A stretch of DNA of 8,335 nucleotides from Leptolinea sp. UBA4782. GTDB taxonomy: Bacteria; Chloroflexota; Anaerolineae; Anaerolineales; Anaerolineaceae. The notes beneath the pieces were generated by a model that was not told where the DNA came from, searched no databases, and was given only the letters and a program-made list of their open reading frames with translations. The DNA is taken from contig DHHC01000012.1 in assembly GCA_002403095.1 (NCBI GenBank), forward strand, positions 6,930 through 15,264, given 5' to 3'. Shown here one piece after another: positions 1 through 7,147 of the stretch. Position numbers and translations under genes: made by a program. How positions within the stretch are numbered: the first letter of the stretch is position 1; each line of letters begins with the position of its first letter.

Positions 1-906
1 GGGGCACAGGTGCGCGGGTTCGTGCGCTATAATTCACGCGGCGATGCCGGTTTGCTGCGCCTTCTTCCCCCTGATTTACTTTCGCAAGTTGAAGTTATCG
101 CCGGCGACCTGCGCGATGAAGATGCCATCCGTAAAGCTGTGCAGGGCTGCCAGACCGTCTTTCACCTCGGCGCCCTGATTTCGATCCCGTATTCTTACTA
201 CCATCCGGTTGAGGTTGCCTCGACCAATATGATGGGTACTCTGAATTTGCTATTAGCCTGCCGTGACCTGGGAGTAGAACGCCTGGTGCATACATCCACC
301 AGCGAGGTGTATGGCACCGCGCAAATAGTACCGATTAATGAAGAACACCCTCTTCAAGGGCAGTCGCCCTACTCCGCCAGCAAGATCGGGGCAGATAAGC
401 TGGCCGAAAGTTTTTCCTGCGCATTTGGCCTGCCGGTCATCACCGTGCGGCCTTTTAACACCTTCGGGCCGCGCCAATCAGCCCGGGCTGTCATCCCAAC
501 CATCATCACCCAGGCGCTCACCCTCGATACCGTCAGCCTTGGCAGCCTGGACGCTACCCGCGATTTTACTTATGTGAGCGACACAGTGTCAGGCTTCCTG
601 CATGCTGCCCGCTCAGAGAAAGGCCTTGGGGAGGTTTTCAACCTGGGTACCGGGGAGGAGATCCGCATCGGCGACCTGGCAGAGAAAGTGATCCGCATGG
701 TAGACCGCAAGGTCAGCATCCAGGTGGACAGCCAGCGCCTGCGCCCGCAGAACTCGGAAGTGATGCGCCTGATCTCTGATAACTCGCGCGCCCGAAAAGT
801 AATAGGATGGAAGCCTGAAACCTCTTTTGAACAAGGGCTTGAAAACACTATAGCCTGGATCCGCCAACACCTCGACCTGTACAGGATTGGAAAATATGAG
901 TTCTAA
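1..906 (+). CDS. legB: LegB-type NAD-dependent sugar-nucleotide 4,6-dehydratase (5' partial)
   Basis: This is a short-chain dehydrogenase of the extended (epimerase/dehydratase) class. The reading frame is open to base 1 and the N-terminal strand with the GxxGxxG dinucleotide-binding loop is missing, so the true start lies upstream; the GTG at base 10 is internal. Visible features are the GDLRD segment that follows the Rossmann core, the LGALISIPYSY segment, the TSTSEVYG motif, the catalytic YxxxK (Tyr at 370-372, Lys at 382-384), and the RPFNTFGPRQSARAVIPTI substrate loop. The Ser-Glu after the Thr, where simple epimerases lack an acid, fits a 4,6-dehydratase. The combination resembles LegB, which forms the 4-keto-6-deoxy intermediate of UDP- or GDP-N-acetylglucosamine in legionaminic acid synthesis. 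The substrate is inferred. The end overlaps the next gene by 11 bases, suggesting translational coupling with the nucleotidyltransferase and aminotransferase. I see no other legionaminic acid genes here, so another deoxyamino sugar is possible. Confidence 0.85.
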   Translation, partial: GAQVRGFVRYNSRGDAGLLRLLPPDLLSQVEVIAGDLRDEDAIRKAVQGCQTVFHLGALISIPYSYYHPVEVASTNMMGTLNLLLACRDLGVERLVHTSTSEVYGTAQIVPINEEHPLQGQSPYSASKIGADKLAESFSCAFGLPVITVRPFNTFGPRQSARAVIPTIITQALTLDTVSLGSLDATRDFTYVSDTVSGFLHAARSEKGLGEVFNLGTGEEIRIGDLAEKVIRMVDRKVSIQVDSQRLRPQNSEVMRLISDNSRARKVIGWKPETSFEQGLENTIAWIRQHLDLYRIGKYEF

Positions 907-1633
907 GAATCAGAAGATAAAAGCCGTCGTGCTGGCAGGCGGTAAAGGCCGCCGCCTGGCGCCATACACACAGATCATTCCCAAACCCCTCATGCCGATC
1001 GGCGATAAGCCCATCCTGGAGATCCTGCTGCGCCAGATGAAACGCGCCGGTATTCGTGATGTGACCCTCACGGTAGGCTACCTGGCAGACCTGCTTAAAT
1101 TATTCTTCCGGGATGGCAAGCACCTGGGGATGCACATTAGCTATGTCCAGGAGAAGAAACCGCTCGGCACATCAGGTCCGCTGGCGAACGTCGAAGGGCT
1201 GGATAACACTTTCCTGGTGACCAACGGGGATGTGCTCACCACGCTTGACATGAAAGACCTGATCACCTACCACCAGGAACAGGGCGCCATTGCCACCATT
1301 GCCACCCACAAACGCAAGGTGGATATCAACCTGGGGGTGGTGGAACTGGACGGGAACAGCCAGATCACCGGGTACCTGGAAAAACCGAGCATCAACTACC
1401 TGGTGAGCATGGGTGTGTATGTGTTTGAGCCCAAAGTCCTTGAATACATCGAAAAGGATGAGTACCTCGATTTCCCGGACCTGGTCTTAAAGCTGCTCAA
1501 TGCAGGCGAAAAGGTATCGGGGTATGTATTCAAAGGGTACTGGGAAGACCTGGGCCGGCCGGACGATTACCAGCGTGCCACTGAAGCCTTTGAAAGCATG
1601 CGCAGCCAGTTTCTGCCGGAGGATGCCGCGTGA
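896..1633 (+). CDS. Sugar-1-phosphate nucleotidyltransferase (NDP-sugar pyrophosphorylase family)
   Basis: A 245-residue protein that would couple a nucleoside triphosphate to a sugar 1-phosphate in the cytoplasm, releasing pyrophosphate. The N terminus carries the family signature: LAGGKGRRL at residues 13-21 (nucleotide-binding loop) and the lysine of PKPLMPIGDKP near residue 30. Asp112 in VTNGDVL is the expected metal-binding residue, and GYWEDLGRPDDY near the end is the usual sugar-binding C-terminal motif. The length fits a single catalytic domain with no left-handed beta-helix or CBS domain. I chose ATG 896, with AGGA at 883-886 upstream; a TTG at 887 is in frame but directly abuts that AGGA. 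The gene overlaps the dehydratase upstream and its stop overlaps the aminotransferase start. Nucleotide and sugar cannot be read from sequence. Beside a LegB-like enzyme, a role like PtmE (GDP-glucosamine formation) is a reasonable guess, though PtmE has extra CBS domains. Confidence 0.88.
   Translation: MSSKNQKIKAVVLAGGKGRRLAPYTQIIPKPLMPIGDKPILEILLRQMKRAGIRDVTLTVGYLADLLKLFFRDGKHLGMHISYVQEKKPLGTSGPLANVEGLDNTFLVTNGDVLTTLDMKDLITYHQEQGAIATIATHKRKVDINLGVVELDGNSQITGYLEKPSINYLVSMGVYVFEPKVLEYIEKDEYLDFPDLVLKLLNAGEKVSGYVFKGYWEDLGRPDDYQRATEAFESMRSQFLPEDAA
1618..1630 (+). promoter_or_regulatory. Ribosome binding site supporting a GTG start
   Basis: GGAGG lies at 1618-1622, seven bases before the GTG at 1630, inside the last codons of the nucleotidyltransferase gene. 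The GTGA overlap (GTG start at 1630, TGA stop at 1631-1633) indicates coupled translation and supports the non-ATG start of the aminotransferase. Confidence 0.75.
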
Positions 1634-2775
1634 ACTGGCTTGTGCCCCTGTCAGATATTCAGTTTGGTCCGGAAGAGAAAGGTGCCGTCCAGGCAGTGCT
1701 GGAAAGCGGCTGGTTGACGATGGGGGAGGTTACCCATCAGTTCGAACAGGAATTTATGGCATACACCGGGGCAAAGCATGCCTTTGCGGTCTCCAACGCC
1801 ACTGTGGCCTTGCATATGGCTTGTGCAGCGCTCGATTTGAAACCCGGAGATGAGGTTATCGTTCCCTCCCTCACCTTCGTCGCCACTGCCAACGCGGTAC
1901 GCTACACCGGCGCAACCCCGGTTTTCGCCGACATCACCAGTGAATCTGACCTGACCATTTCGCTGGATTCGATCAAGAAAGCCTTCACCCCGCGCAGCAG
2001 GGCTATCATCGTGATGCACTACGCCGGGTATGCCTGTGACATGCCTGCTATCCTGGCCTGGGCGAAAGAGAACAACCTGCCCGTGATTGAAGACGCTGCC
2101 CATGCGGTTGGATCATACCTGGATAACCGGCACCTCGGCACCTGGGGCATGGCCGGTTGTTTCAGCTTCTTTTCCAACAAAAACCTCTCAACCGGCGAAG
2201 GCGGCATGATTGTGACCGAGGATGATGCGCTGGCCGAAAAATTCAGCCTGCTGCGCTCGCACGGCATGACCTCACTCACCTGGGACAGGCACGAAGGCCA
2301 TGCCTGGAGTTACGATGTTGCCGCCCTCGGCTACAACTACCGCATTGATGAAATCCACTCCGCCATCGGGCGCGAACAGCTGCGCAAGCTGAACGCCAAC
2401 AACACCCGCCGCCGGGAGATCACAGCCCTGTACCGCGAGATGCTGGCACAGCATTGCCCCGACCTGGGTGTACCATTCGCCCACCATCCCGGGGTATCTG
2501 CCCACCACATCATGCCGGTTATCCTGCCGAATAGCGCCAACCGGCTGCAGTTCATGGAAACCATGAAAACGCACGGCATCCAGACCAGCATCCATTACCC
2601 GCCCATCCATACTTTCACCGATTTCCGCAGCCAGCCTGTTGGACCGGCATCACTGGAGGTGACCGAAGATATCGCCAGGCGCGAGGTCACCCTGCCGCTC
2701 TACCCGCTTATGACCGATGCACAGGTGGAGCTGGTGGTAAATGCGGTTGCAGATGCACTGGTCAAAGCCAGGTAA
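1630..2775 (+). CDS. DegT/DnrJ/EryC1/StrS (ArnB-type) PLP-dependent sugar aminotransferase
   Basis: A 381-residue protein of the usual family length. It should transfer an amino group, normally from glutamate, to a keto sugar nucleotide, using pyridoxal phosphate. Landmarks are the N-terminal PLSDIQFGPEE with LESGWLTMG, the SNATVALHMA phosphate-binding segment near 55-64, GDEVIVPSLTF at 73-83, EDAAHAVG with Asp155 contacting the cofactor ring nitrogen, the FSFFSNKNLSTGEGG motif with the Schiff-base Lys184, LLRSHGMT, and ALGYNYRIDEIHSAIG. The protein appears complete. It is coupled to the nucleotidyltransferase by a GTGA overlap, and with the dehydratase it gives a dehydrate-then-aminate pair. 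The motif around the lysine differs from the GNKIITTGGGG form I associate with LegC, so it may not be the legionaminic acid aminotransferase. Family assignment is very sure; the substrate is unknown. Confidence 0.93.
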   Translation: MNWLVPLSDIQFGPEEKGAVQAVLESGWLTMGEVTHQFEQEFMAYTGAKHAFAVSNATVALHMACAALDLKPGDEVIVPSLTFVATANAVRYTGATPVFADITSESDLTISLDSIKKAFTPRSRAIIVMHYAGYACDMPAILAWAKENNLPVIEDAAHAVGSYLDNRHLGTWGMAGCFSFFSNKNLSTGEGGMIVTEDDALAEKFSLLRSHGMTSLTWDRHEGHAWSYDVAALGYNYRIDEIHSAIGREQLRKLNANNTRRREITALYREMLAQHCPDLGVPFAHHPGVSAHHIMPVILPNSANRLQFMETMKTHGIQTSIHYPPIHTFTDFRSQPVGPASLEVTEDIARREVTLPLYPLMTDAQVELVVNAVADALVKAR

Positions 2776-2812
2776 CACGGTTAGAACCACACAAGCGAAT
2801 ATCGAAAACTTA

Positions 2813-4060
2813 ATGGACGCCAGGGAAGCATTTGATTTGCTTTGCCAGTTCCTGAATTTCAACACAGGCGAGGATGACCTACGCCGCCTGGTAGGGTCCC
2901 TTACACCGCAAGACTGGCAGGAACTGCTGCAGGCGGGGCGCCAGCACGGAGTCCTTCCGCTTCTGCATCATTGCTTTCGAGACCTGAAGGAGGCGTCCCC
3001 CCTTCCCGAACCTGCCCTTGAAAGTCTGCGCAGTGCTTATCTGAACGCCACTGGAAGGAATATGGTCATGCTGCACCATGCCGGCAGCATCCTGCAGGCG
3101 TTCAAGCAGCATGGCCTGGATGTGATCCCGCTCAAAGGGCTGTACCTGGCAGAAGCGGTGTACCCCGCCATCGGGCTGCGCACCTTCAGCGACCTTGACC
3201 TGCTGGTCCGGCGCTCTGACCTGGATGCCGCCTTGCATGCTTTGCAGGAGACCGGCTACCGGTTGACCACCTGGTACGACCCGGCGGACCCCAACCAGGA
3301 TATCAAGCACCTGCCTCCCCTGGAAAAAGAAGGCTGGCCGCTGGTAGAGCTGCACTGGTCGATCCTGGAAGAGGATGCACCATTTCCAGTGGATGTTGAA
3401 GGGATCTGGCAGCGGGCAGTTCCCGCCCGTGTAGCTGGGGCGGATGTGCTGGCGATGGATAAACTTGACCTCATCTTACACCTCGCCATCCACAACACTT
3501 ACCAGCACAAGCTCAGGGGTGGGCTGCGCTCCCTGTACGATATTGCCCTCATCCTTCACCAGAATCCCGATCAAATTAATTGGCCAGGCTTAATCGAGAG
3601 GGCTTCCGGGTGGAAAATGGAACGGGTGCTCTGGCTGACCCTGTGCCTGCTCAGGAGCCTGCTGGGAACGGAAATCCCCCAAGCTGTAATGCAGCAACTG
3701 GAACCGCAACTGCCCGACCTGGGAGTGCTGGAAGAAGCACAGCGCCAGATGGTGCTGCTGGATTCCGAAGCCCCCCTCACCCCTGACCTGGCAGCCCTGT
3801 CGCAAACCAGTGGGCTCGTTTCCAGGCTCAAACTGGTCTGGAGCAGGATCTTCCTGCCCAGGCGAGTATTGGCACGCATATACAATGTCAACCCGGCTTC
3901 ACCGCGAATTCTCTGGTGCTATGCCCGCCGGTTTGGCGAGCTCTTTAAGGCATATTCTGGTTCTGCCCTCCGCCTGGCGCACCGCGACCAGGTCATCCTG
4001 GCAGGGGCGAACCTGGAGTTGGAGAGCATGAGGTTGAAGGAGTGGATGGCGGGGGGATAA
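2813..4060 (+). CDS. Nucleotidyltransferase family protein (NTP_transf_5 / 'uncharacterised nucleotidyltransferase' type)
   Basis: A 415-residue protein in the minimal nucleotidyltransferase superfamily. The conserved block is GLDVIPLKGLYLAEAVYP followed by GLRTFSDLDLLV, where Asp127 and Asp129 form the metal-binding DxD of a nucleotidyltransferase fold. VELHWSI and DKLDLILHLAIHN, typical of the following helical part, come next. The remaining roughly 200 residues are helical-looking with no motif I can name. No member's substrate is established to my knowledge. Relatives occur next to PqqD-like and HPr-kinase-like proteins in lasso-peptide and other RiPP loci, and also in polysaccharide loci. 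I chose ATG 2813, which leaves 37 bases after the aminotransferase stop. An in-frame ATG at 2741 would overlap that gene by 35 bases. Neither has a strong Shine-Dalgarno. Base composition is like the sugar genes upstream, but the PqqD-like gene begins only 140 bases downstream, so it could serve either pathway. Confidence 0.82.
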   Translation: MDAREAFDLLCQFLNFNTGEDDLRRLVGSLTPQDWQELLQAGRQHGVLPLLHHCFRDLKEASPLPEPALESLRSAYLNATGRNMVMLHHAGSILQAFKQHGLDVIPLKGLYLAEAVYPAIGLRTFSDLDLLVRRSDLDAALHALQETGYRLTTWYDPADPNQDIKHLPPLEKEGWPLVELHWSILEEDAPFPVDVEGIWQRAVPARVAGADVLAMDKLDLILHLAIHNTYQHKLRGGLRSLYDIALILHQNPDQINWPGLIERASGWKMERVLWLTLCLLRSLLGTEIPQAVMQQLEPQLPDLGVLEEAQRQMVLLDSEAPLTPDLAALSQTSGLVSRLKLVWSRIFLPRRVLARIYNVNPASPRILWCYARRFGELFKAYSGSALRLAHRDQVILAGANLELESMRLKEWMAGG

Positions 4061-4200
4061 GCTTGGCAACAATTCATTCATCAGGTAATTATTTTCCTAC
4101 TATTTTCTCTTTCAATAAATTTTCATTAAGTAAATAATTCAATCTATAACTATAATTCAGATACAAATTACCCAATTTTACTCAACAAGGAAGATTTCGA
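4061..4200 (+). promoter_or_regulatory. AT-rich intergenic spacer with probable promoter for the RiPP cassette
   Basis: This 140-base gap is strikingly AT-rich and carries no ORF. It holds a perfect -10 hexamer TATAAT at 4151-4156, preceded by an overlapping alternative TATAAC at 4145-4150. No good -35 is seen: TTAAGT at 4126-4131 is the nearest candidate but is 19 bases away, and TTCATT at 4122-4127 stands 17 bases before the alternative -10. No strong hairpin with a T-run ends the preceding gene. Transcription from about 4163 would give a leader of some 38 bases before the first PqqD-like gene. The promoter call is moderate; the AT-rich junction itself is clear. Confidence 0.45.
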
Positions 4201-4203
4201 TTG
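4187..4203 (+). promoter_or_regulatory. Ribosome binding site deciding a TTG start
   Basis: AAGGAAG at 4187-4193 lies seven bases before TTG 4201. No in-frame ATG or GTG occurs near the start of the conserved PqqD-like domain, so TTG is the best start of the next gene. Confidence 0.7.
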
Positions 4204-4482
4204 AATTACCCAGTATACGAAATTACTCAAAACGCAACAATTGAAGTATTTGATGATGGAGCATTGATACTCAACCTTAAGGACCTTACACTGACAGAAC
4301 TTAATTTCACAGGTTGTGAAATCTTACAGAAAACTGACGGGAAGAAAGATGTAGCGCAGATTGCCAGCCAGTTAGCCGCAGATTATGAAATCAGCTTTAA
4401 CCAGGCTTTACCAGATGTTCAGGAATTATGTCAAACCTTGCTGAAGCAAGGTATCCTTCAAGCAATTAAACCAGTGAAATGA
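4201..4482 (+). CDS. PqqD-family peptide-binding protein (RiPP recognition element), first copy
   Basis: A 93-residue protein matching the PqqD pattern. It has a short N-terminal strand pair (VYEITQNATIEVFDDG, then ALILNLKDL), LTELNFTGCEILQKTDGKKDVAQIASQLA as the strand, turn and first helices (residues about 31-60), and a final helix, DVQELCQTLLKQGIL. Proteins of this fold bind the leader of a precursor peptide and deliver it to a radical SAM or other modifying enzyme. It starts at TTG with a good ribosome binding site. The next gene follows after 10 bases and encodes a second, clearly different member of the family, so the cassette has two candidate leader binders. It is more typical of classical PqqD, with its 'ELN...DG' motif, than its neighbour is. 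I am sure of the family; which enzyme it partners is unknown. Confidence 0.85.
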   Translation: MNYPVYEITQNATIEVFDDGALILNLKDLTLTELNFTGCEILQKTDGKKDVAQIASQLAADYEISFNQALPDVQELCQTLLKQGILQAIKPVK

Positions 4483-4492
4483 GGAACCATCA

Positions 4493-4786
4493 ATGACAGA
4501 TGCAATCAATCATACTACCCTGTATATATGCAATCCTGACGTTGTCCTGAGAGAAGAAGATGAAGATGGAGGACTGCTTTTTAACCCTGACACCAACCAG
4601 TTAAAGATCATTAATCCAACAGGCCTTTTCATCTGGAAGCAATTCAGCATCGCTAATAATCTTAACGGCGTTATTCAATCGATCGAGGATAACTTCGAAG
4701 AAGTACCGGCAGTTGAGGTGCATCAAGATGTAGAAGAATTCCTGGCCGATATGGTCCAGAATGGATTTATAGGCGAAGTTCTTTAA
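4493..4786 (+). CDS. scmD: ScmD-like PqqD-family peptide chaperone, second copy
   Basis: A 97-residue protein with the divergent PqqD pattern seen in ScmD of the SynChlorMet cassette. NPDVVLREEDEDGGLLFNPD spans about residues 14-33, then comes INPTGLFIWKQF where the classical family has ELN...DG, an acidic middle, and the C-terminal helix VEEFLADMVQNGFIGE. The expected role is to bind the precursor leader and present it to the radical SAM enzymes encoded just downstream. The start is ATG 4493, with GAGGA at 4481-4485 overlapping the stop of the preceding gene, so the two PqqD-like genes are probably translated together. The protein is acidic, which would suit a basic leader like that of the peptide at 7148, rich in Lys and Arg. 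The scmD symbol rests on remembered motif similarity, not a search. Confidence 0.8.
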   Translation: MTDAINHTTLYICNPDVVLREEDEDGGLLFNPDTNQLKIINPTGLFIWKQFSIANNLNGVIQSIEDNFEEVPAVEVHQDVEEFLADMVQNGFIGEVL

Positions 4787-4820
4787 TTTGGATTTATCGT
4801 TATTGATCGGGAAATCATTA

Positions 4821-5957
4821 ATGGATGAAAATATGACTAATAATAATCTAATGGCAACACCCAAACATGTGGACATTGCAGTTACCGGTAGGTGCAACCT
4901 TAACTGTGCATATTGTTTTTACGCTGACGAAATGACATCCCGCAGTGACCTGACCACCGACCAATGGCTCAAGTTCTTCCATGCGCTGGGAGAAGCAAAG
5001 GTGATGACCGTCTGTCTGACAGGCGGTGAGGCCTTTACGCGACCAGATTTCTTTGAGCTGGTAGATGGCGTGATCGCTAACCACATGCGTTACGAGATCC
5101 TTTCCAATGGCACCCTCATCAATGAAAAGACCCTTGAGAAATTCCAGGTGGGAAAACGCCGCCAGCGCCTGAACTCAATCCAGATCTCGATCGATGGATC
5201 TTCTGAGAAAATCCATGACCACAGCCGCCCTAACAGCTTCAGCAGGGCGATCCGGGGGCTGAAGTTGCTCCAAGAGGCTGGTTTCCCGATGACGGTGCGG
5301 GTCACGATCAACCGCTTCAACTACAATGACATCGAGAACACTGCCCGCCTGATGTTCGAGGAAGTGGGTTTATCAAGTTTTTCCACCAACGAAGCCTATC
5401 CCTGCGGTGCAACCAATCGGTTTGAAGATGGCATTATATTGAGCGTGACTCAGCGGCGTGAGGTAATGAATACACTGACCCGTTTGAATGAAAAATACCA
5501 TGACCGTATCAGTGCAACAGCCGGTCCGCTTGCACTGGCAATTCAAGAATGTGCTTATCAGGAAGCAAAATCCAAAGGAATTAAACAACTGCCAGGGCGG
5601 GGTTACCTGACCGCCTGCGGAGGTGTTTTTTCTAAGATTGCAGTCCTGCATGACGGTACCATCGTACCGTGCCATATCATCAGCGACCTGCACCTGGGAA
5701 ACATCCTGAAAGATGACTTTATTGAAGTCTGGCAATCTCACCCATTGATGAAAGCCCTGCGCGAACGACGCGGCATTTCCCTGGACACCATCGAACCTTG
5801 CAAAGACTGTGATTACAAGGGCTACTGTACTGGCGGTTGCCCGGGTGGTGCACTATTCCTCAATGGTGATTTCAATACCCGCAACCCAATGGACTGTTAC
5901 CGGATATTGATCGGTGAAGAACCCTTTGCTCTTAATCAGGAAAGGCAATCATCATGA
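4821..5957 (+). CDS. scmE: Radical SAM/SPASM peptide-modifying enzyme, ScmE-like
   Basis: A 378-residue cytoplasmic iron-sulfur enzyme. The radical SAM motif CNLNCAYC places Cys25, Cys29 and Cys32 on the SAM-binding cluster, and LTGGEAF is the GGE motif for SAM. LSNGTLI, IQISIDGS and VRVTINRFN mark successive barrel strands. The C-terminal SPASM domain is complete: Cys266, Cys284, then CxxCx5Cx3C (Cys327, 330, 336, 340) and Cys359, enough for two auxiliary clusters. Enzymes of this build (PqqE, sactisynthases, ranthipeptide and mycofactocin maturases) modify ribosomal peptides. TPKHVDIAVTGRCNL and FSTNEAYPCGA match my memory of ScmE. I chose ATG 4821 for the GGGA at 4809-4812. A TTG at 4788 would add 11 residues, and ATGs at 4833 and 4851 are also possible. 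Its last bases overlap the next gene by ATGA. Family is certain; the reaction is unknown. Confidence 0.92.
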   Translation: MDENMTNNNLMATPKHVDIAVTGRCNLNCAYCFYADEMTSRSDLTTDQWLKFFHALGEAKVMTVCLTGGEAFTRPDFFELVDGVIANHMRYEILSNGTLINEKTLEKFQVGKRRQRLNSIQISIDGSSEKIHDHSRPNSFSRAIRGLKLLQEAGFPMTVRVTINRFNYNDIENTARLMFEEVGLSSFSTNEAYPCGATNRFEDGIILSVTQRREVMNTLTRLNEKYHDRISATAGPLALAIQECAYQEAKSKGIKQLPGRGYLTACGGVFSKIAVLHDGTIVPCHIISDLHLGNILKDDFIEVWQSHPLMKALRERRGISLDTIEPCKDCDYKGYCTGGCPGGALFLNGDFNTRNPMDCYRILIGEEPFALNQERQSS

Positions 5958-7048
5958 CAGACCACCGGCTGAACCTGCCTGAAGGGGTACCGCCTCTGAC
6001 CCAGTATTATTACTATCTCACCACCGGCTGCAACCTGGCTTGCCAGCACTGCTGGCTTTCACCTGCCTACCAGCCCAATGGCACAACCGGCGGGCACCTT
6101 GATTTTGACTTGTTCAGGCTTTCCCTGGAAGAGGGTATCCCACTTGGGTTACGCAGTGTTAAGCTGACCGGTGGTGAGCCATTGCTACACCCAGATTTTT
6201 TGCAGATGGTAGACCTGGTCAAAGAGAAAAACTTGGGATTAGTCATTGAGACAAATGGAACTCTGCTAACTCCGGAAATTGCTGACCACCTTAAACAAAA
6301 CAGCACTCTTAGCCATATTTCAGTTAGCCTAGATGGGGCTAACAAAGAAACTCATGATTCCTTCAGAGGGGTCAATGGCAGCTTTGATAAAGCCGTAAAT
6401 GCAATCAGATTCCTTGCTGATCGAGGTCTGCAACCTCAGGTAATAATGAGTTTGCATTCCAAAAATGTTGATGACATTGAGTGCCTTGTTAAAGAGGCAG
6501 AAGGATGGGGGGCAGCCTCAGTAAAATTCAACCTGATCCAACCAAGCGGTCGTGGTAAAAGTATGATGGAGCACGGAAGGGTTCTGGACATCAACCAACT
6601 TGTGGAAATTGGTTACTGGGTGGAAAAGGATCTGCAAAAACGGGTACGAATTCCTTTATTCTACAGCTGGCCAATGATTTTCCACAGCATCAACCGACTT
6701 CTTGAACGTGGAGGTGACAACTGTGGAATTTTTAATATTATGGGTGTTTTGTCAAACGGCTCACTTGCCATGTGCGGAATCGGGATGGAAATCCCGGAAC
6801 TGACCTATGGAAAATTAGGTGTTGACCAGGTAGAAGATGTTTGGATTAATAACCTGGTATTAAAAGACATTAGGCGTGAGTTGCCAGCCAACCTCGAAGA
6901 TCCATGCGGAAGATGCCTTTTCAAACGACAGTGTTTGGGATCATGTGTGGCGGAAAATTACCACCAGGCTCGACGATTGACAGCCCCATTTTGGTTTTGT
7001 CAGCAGGCAAAAGATAAGGGTTTGCTACCTGAACAAAGAACTCAATAA
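5954..7048 (+). CDS. scmF: Radical SAM/SPASM peptide-modifying enzyme, ScmF-like
   Basis: A 364-residue second radical SAM protein. CNLACQHCW gives Cys26, Cys30 and Cys33 of the SAM cluster. SVKLTGGEPLLHPDF is the GGE region, followed by ETNGTLL and ISVSLDGANKETHDSFRG. The SPASM region has Cys257, Cys274, CxxCx5Cx3C at 318, 321, 327 and 331, and Cys349, so it too should carry auxiliary clusters. The opening YYYYLTTGCNLACQHCW and SVKLTGGEPLLHP recall ScmF. It differs clearly from the ScmE-like neighbour, so this is not a recent duplication but two enzymes likely doing different steps on one peptide. ATG 5954 overlaps the preceding TGA (ATGA), with AAAGG at 5941-5945 as ribosome binding site, so the two enzymes are probably made in step. 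GC content looks lower after about 6200 than at the 5' end. Confidence 0.92.
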   Translation: MTDHRLNLPEGVPPLTQYYYYLTTGCNLACQHCWLSPAYQPNGTTGGHLDFDLFRLSLEEGIPLGLRSVKLTGGEPLLHPDFLQMVDLVKEKNLGLVIETNGTLLTPEIADHLKQNSTLSHISVSLDGANKETHDSFRGVNGSFDKAVNAIRFLADRGLQPQVIMSLHSKNVDDIECLVKEAEGWGAASVKFNLIQPSGRGKSMMEHGRVLDINQLVEIGYWVEKDLQKRVRIPLFYSWPMIFHSINRLLERGGDNCGIFNIMGVLSNGSLAMCGIGMEIPELTYGKLGVDQVEDVWINNLVLKDIRRELPANLEDPCGRCLFKRQCLGSCVAENYHQARRLTAPFWFCQQAKDKGLLPEQRTQ

Positions 7049-7147
7049 TTTGATATGAAATTAAATTAGCAATTTTGAAAGCGTTATGATATGATTACAA
7101 TATTAGTACCTCTATTTCTGTATTATGAAAGGCGATAAGGGGATATT
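7049..7147 (+). promoter_or_regulatory. Spacer before the precursor gene with possible promoter and strong ribosome binding site
   Basis: This 99-base AT-rich spacer separates the ScmF-like gene from the peptide gene, unlike the close packing upstream. TTGAAA at 7075-7080 and TACAAT at 7096-7101 are good hexamers but only 15 bases apart, so this is a tentative promoter. AAGGGGA at 7137-7143 is a strong Shine-Dalgarno ending four bases before ATG 7148. Separate and strong expression of a precursor relative to its enzymes is common in RiPP loci and would fit. I see no clear terminator after the ScmF-like gene, so read-through is also possible. Confidence 0.45.

Noticed and set aside
887..895. 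TTG 887 as an upstream start of the nucleotidyltransferase
   Set aside because: It abuts the AGGA at 883-886 with no spacer; ATG 896 has correct spacing and gives the expected N terminus.
1651..2103. Minus-strand ORF of 150 codons opposite the aminotransferase
   Set aside because: It is antisense to a well-conserved gene, has low-complexity character and no recognisable domain; the same holds for the other minus-strand frames in the window.
2741..2812. ATG 2741 as start of the NTP_transf_5-type protein
   Set aside because: It lies 35 bases inside the aminotransferase gene and the extra residues look unlike a domain start; ATG 2813 is simpler, though neither has a strong ribosome binding site.
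4087..4139. 8-base inverted repeat AATTATTT/AAATAATT with a 37-base loop
   Set aside because: All A/T stem with a long loop in a very AT-rich spacer; expected by chance and not a credible terminator or operator.
4788..4820. TTG 4788 as start of the ScmE-like enzyme
   Set aside because: It adds 11 residues not expected in the family and lacks a well-spaced Shine-Dalgarno; ATG 4821 has GGGA eight bases upstream.
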